NCBI GenBank assembly: GCA_947475855.1
Contig: CANJPN010000014.1
Span: 1 to 24,488, forward strand
Source of the DNA: Bradyrhizobiaceae bacterium
GTDB lineage: Bacteria > Pseudomonadota > Alphaproteobacteria > Rhizobiales > Hyphomicrobiaceae
Length of the DNA stretch: 24,488 nt
Reading direction: 5' to 3'
How positions within the stretch are numbered: the first letter of the stretch is position 1; each line of letters starts with the position of its first letter. Below the pieces are notes generated by a model that saw nothing but the letters and a program-made list of their open reading frames with translations, did no database searches and was not told the origin of the DNA. Of the stretch, positions 23,506 to 24,488 are shown one piece after another. Position numbers and translations under genes: made by a program.

Positions 23506-24488
23506 ATGTCGCAGCACAATCTGCATCACGCGATCTATGCCGGCAAAGGCGACAGACCCGCACTTTCGGAGCCGGGCGGCGGGCGGCTCACCTACGGCGA
23601 GATGGAGCGTGCGGCCGCCGCGATGTCGATTTCGCTCGCTTCACGCGGGGTGGTGCGCGGCGACCGCGTCTCGTTCCTCGCGGAGAAGTCGCCGCTGGTG
23701 GTCATTCTCGCGCATGCCTGCCTTCGGCTCGGCGCGATCCTGCATCCACTCAACACGAGCTACACCGACGCGGAGATTTCGGGACTGCTTGGCGATGCTG
23801 AGCCGCGGCTGCTGGTCGGTGAGGAAAGCGCGGTATCACGGCTGAAGCCATTGGCCGACGCCGCCAAGGCGGGGTTCGCCACACTCGATGATCTATGCAC
23901 GATGGTGCCCGGCAAGCCGTTGCCCGTGGCCGATGTCGCTGGCGGAGAAACGGCCGCGATCCTCTATACGTCCGGCACCACGGGCAAGCCCAAGGGCGCG
24001 ATGATCACGCATTCCAATCTGGTGGAAAGCGCGAGGGCGCTCGGTAAAGTCTGGGGCATCACGGCGGAGGATCGGCTGCTGCATGCGCTGCCGGTGTTCC
24101 ACGCGCACGGCCTTCTGACTGCACTCAACACGCTGCTTGTTGCAGGTGGCGAAGTCCTGTTCCTACCACGCTTCGATGCGCGCGAAGTGATCGCCGCATT
24201 GCCTTCGGCCACTGTGATGATGGGTGTGCCGACATTCTATGCGCGCCTTCTGAAAGAGCCAGACATCGCGGCCGCCACAAAGAAGATGCGCGTGCTGATC
24301 TCTGGCTCGGCGCCGCTGCCTTTGGAGCTGGCCGAGCAATTCCGCCGCGCGACCGGGCACATGCTGATCGAGCGCTACGGTTCGACGGAAGCGGCGATCA
24401 TCACGGCGGTGCCTCCGGGCACGACGGATCGCACGGGCTGGGTCGGCTGGCCGCTGCCGGGCGTCGAGGTGCGGCTATTGCGCGACGA
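23506..24488 (+). CDS. Acyl-CoA synthetase, malonyl-CoA-synthetase-like (partial, 3' end outside window)
   Basis: The first 327 codons of an AMP-forming ligase, open to the window edge. It would activate a carboxylic acid through an acyl-adenylate to its CoA thioester. The phosphate-binding motif is YTSGTTGKPKGAMITHSNLV (Tyr154 onward); the HALPVFHAHGL segment, VMMGVPTFYARLL, LISGSAPLPLEL and ERYGSTEA (Glu289 onward) follow. The HALPVFHxHGL, LPRFDxxEV and VMMGVPTFY segments closely match the MatB malonyl-CoA synthetase group, though the usual ERYGMTE is ERYGSTE, so the acid specificity is not certain. The ATG starts 3 bp after the crotonase stop, with aagggg about 10 bp upstream. The C-terminal lid domain with the catalytic lysine is not visible. 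Confidence 0.92.
   Translation, partial: MSQHNLHHAIYAGKGDRPALSEPGGGRLTYGEMERAAAAMSISLASRGVVRGDRVSFLAEKSPLVVILAHACLRLGAILHPLNTSYTDAEISGLLGDAEPRLLVGEESAVSRLKPLADAAKAGFATLDDLCTMVPGKPLPVADVAGGETAAILYTSGTTGKPKGAMITHSNLVESARALGKVWGITAEDRLLHALPVFHAHGLLTALNTLLVAGGEVLFLPRFDAREVIAALPSATVMMGVPTFYARLLKEPDIAAATKKMRVLISGSAPLPLELAEQFRRATGHMLIERYGSTEAAIITAVPPGTTDRTGWVGWPLPGVEVRLLRD

Noticed and set aside
1..24488. tRNA, rRNA, CRISPR array, insertion sequence or phage features
   Set aside because: No cloverleaf, regular spaced repeats, transposase, integrase or phage structural motifs were seen on either strand.

Overview
The window is GC-rich (roughly 60-65 % by eye) bacterial chromosome. Its gene content fits an alphaproteobacterium: an orphan tripartite-tricarboxylate (Bug/TctC) receptor, a PrtD/PrtE-type type I secretion pair, DoxX, an LLM flavin monooxygenase beside a LysR regulator, and small secreted proteins. 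I cannot name a genus. There are no tRNA, rRNA, CRISPR or insertion-sequence features that I can support. All functions below are read from motifs and remembered families; no database search was run.

Layout. Positions 1-344 hold no gene but carry a perfect 15-bp inverted repeat. From 345 to 6827 lies one very large single-module polyketide synthase (KS-AT-KR-DH-ACP-TE, 2160 aa). It converges on an orphan TctC-type periplasmic receptor (6958-7998, minus). Then come a lipocalin-like protein (8260-8625, plus) and a clear N-terminal remnant of an isopenicillin-N-synthase-like oxygenase (8658-8798). A block of minus-strand genes follows: a monoacylglycerol-lipase-like hydrolase, a small Pro-rich secreted protein, and a DoxX membrane protein translationally coupled to an exported SAM-methyltransferase-like protein. 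A HEAT-like protein of unknown function (12065-13471, plus) is transcribed away from that block.

From 13485 to 15635 an LLM flavin oxidoreductase and a LysR regulator are divergent across an AT-rich promoter region. From 15779 to 19450 (minus) lies a type I secretion ABC transporter with a long Pro/Ala-rich N-terminal extension, followed by its HlyD adaptor; no outer-membrane channel or RTX substrate is present. Two small secreted proteins follow on the plus strand (19673-20119 and 20493-20810), the second with a strong intrinsic terminator. rlmB (minus) is the one obvious housekeeping gene. The window ends in a tight plus-strand operon of alpha/beta hydrolase, crotonase-fold protein and malonyl-CoA-synthetase-like ligase; the ligase is cut by the window edge.

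How they work together. The likely functional units are the stand-alone PKS, the two-gene type I exporter, the DoxX/methyltransferase pair, the LysR/LLM pair, and the CoA-thioester operon at the right end. The most unusual points are the KR-before-DH order of the PKS, the crotonase that lacks both hydratase glutamates, the His-rich exported methyltransferase, the extended secretion ATPase and the oxygenase remnant. I did not find a convincing new multi-gene system.
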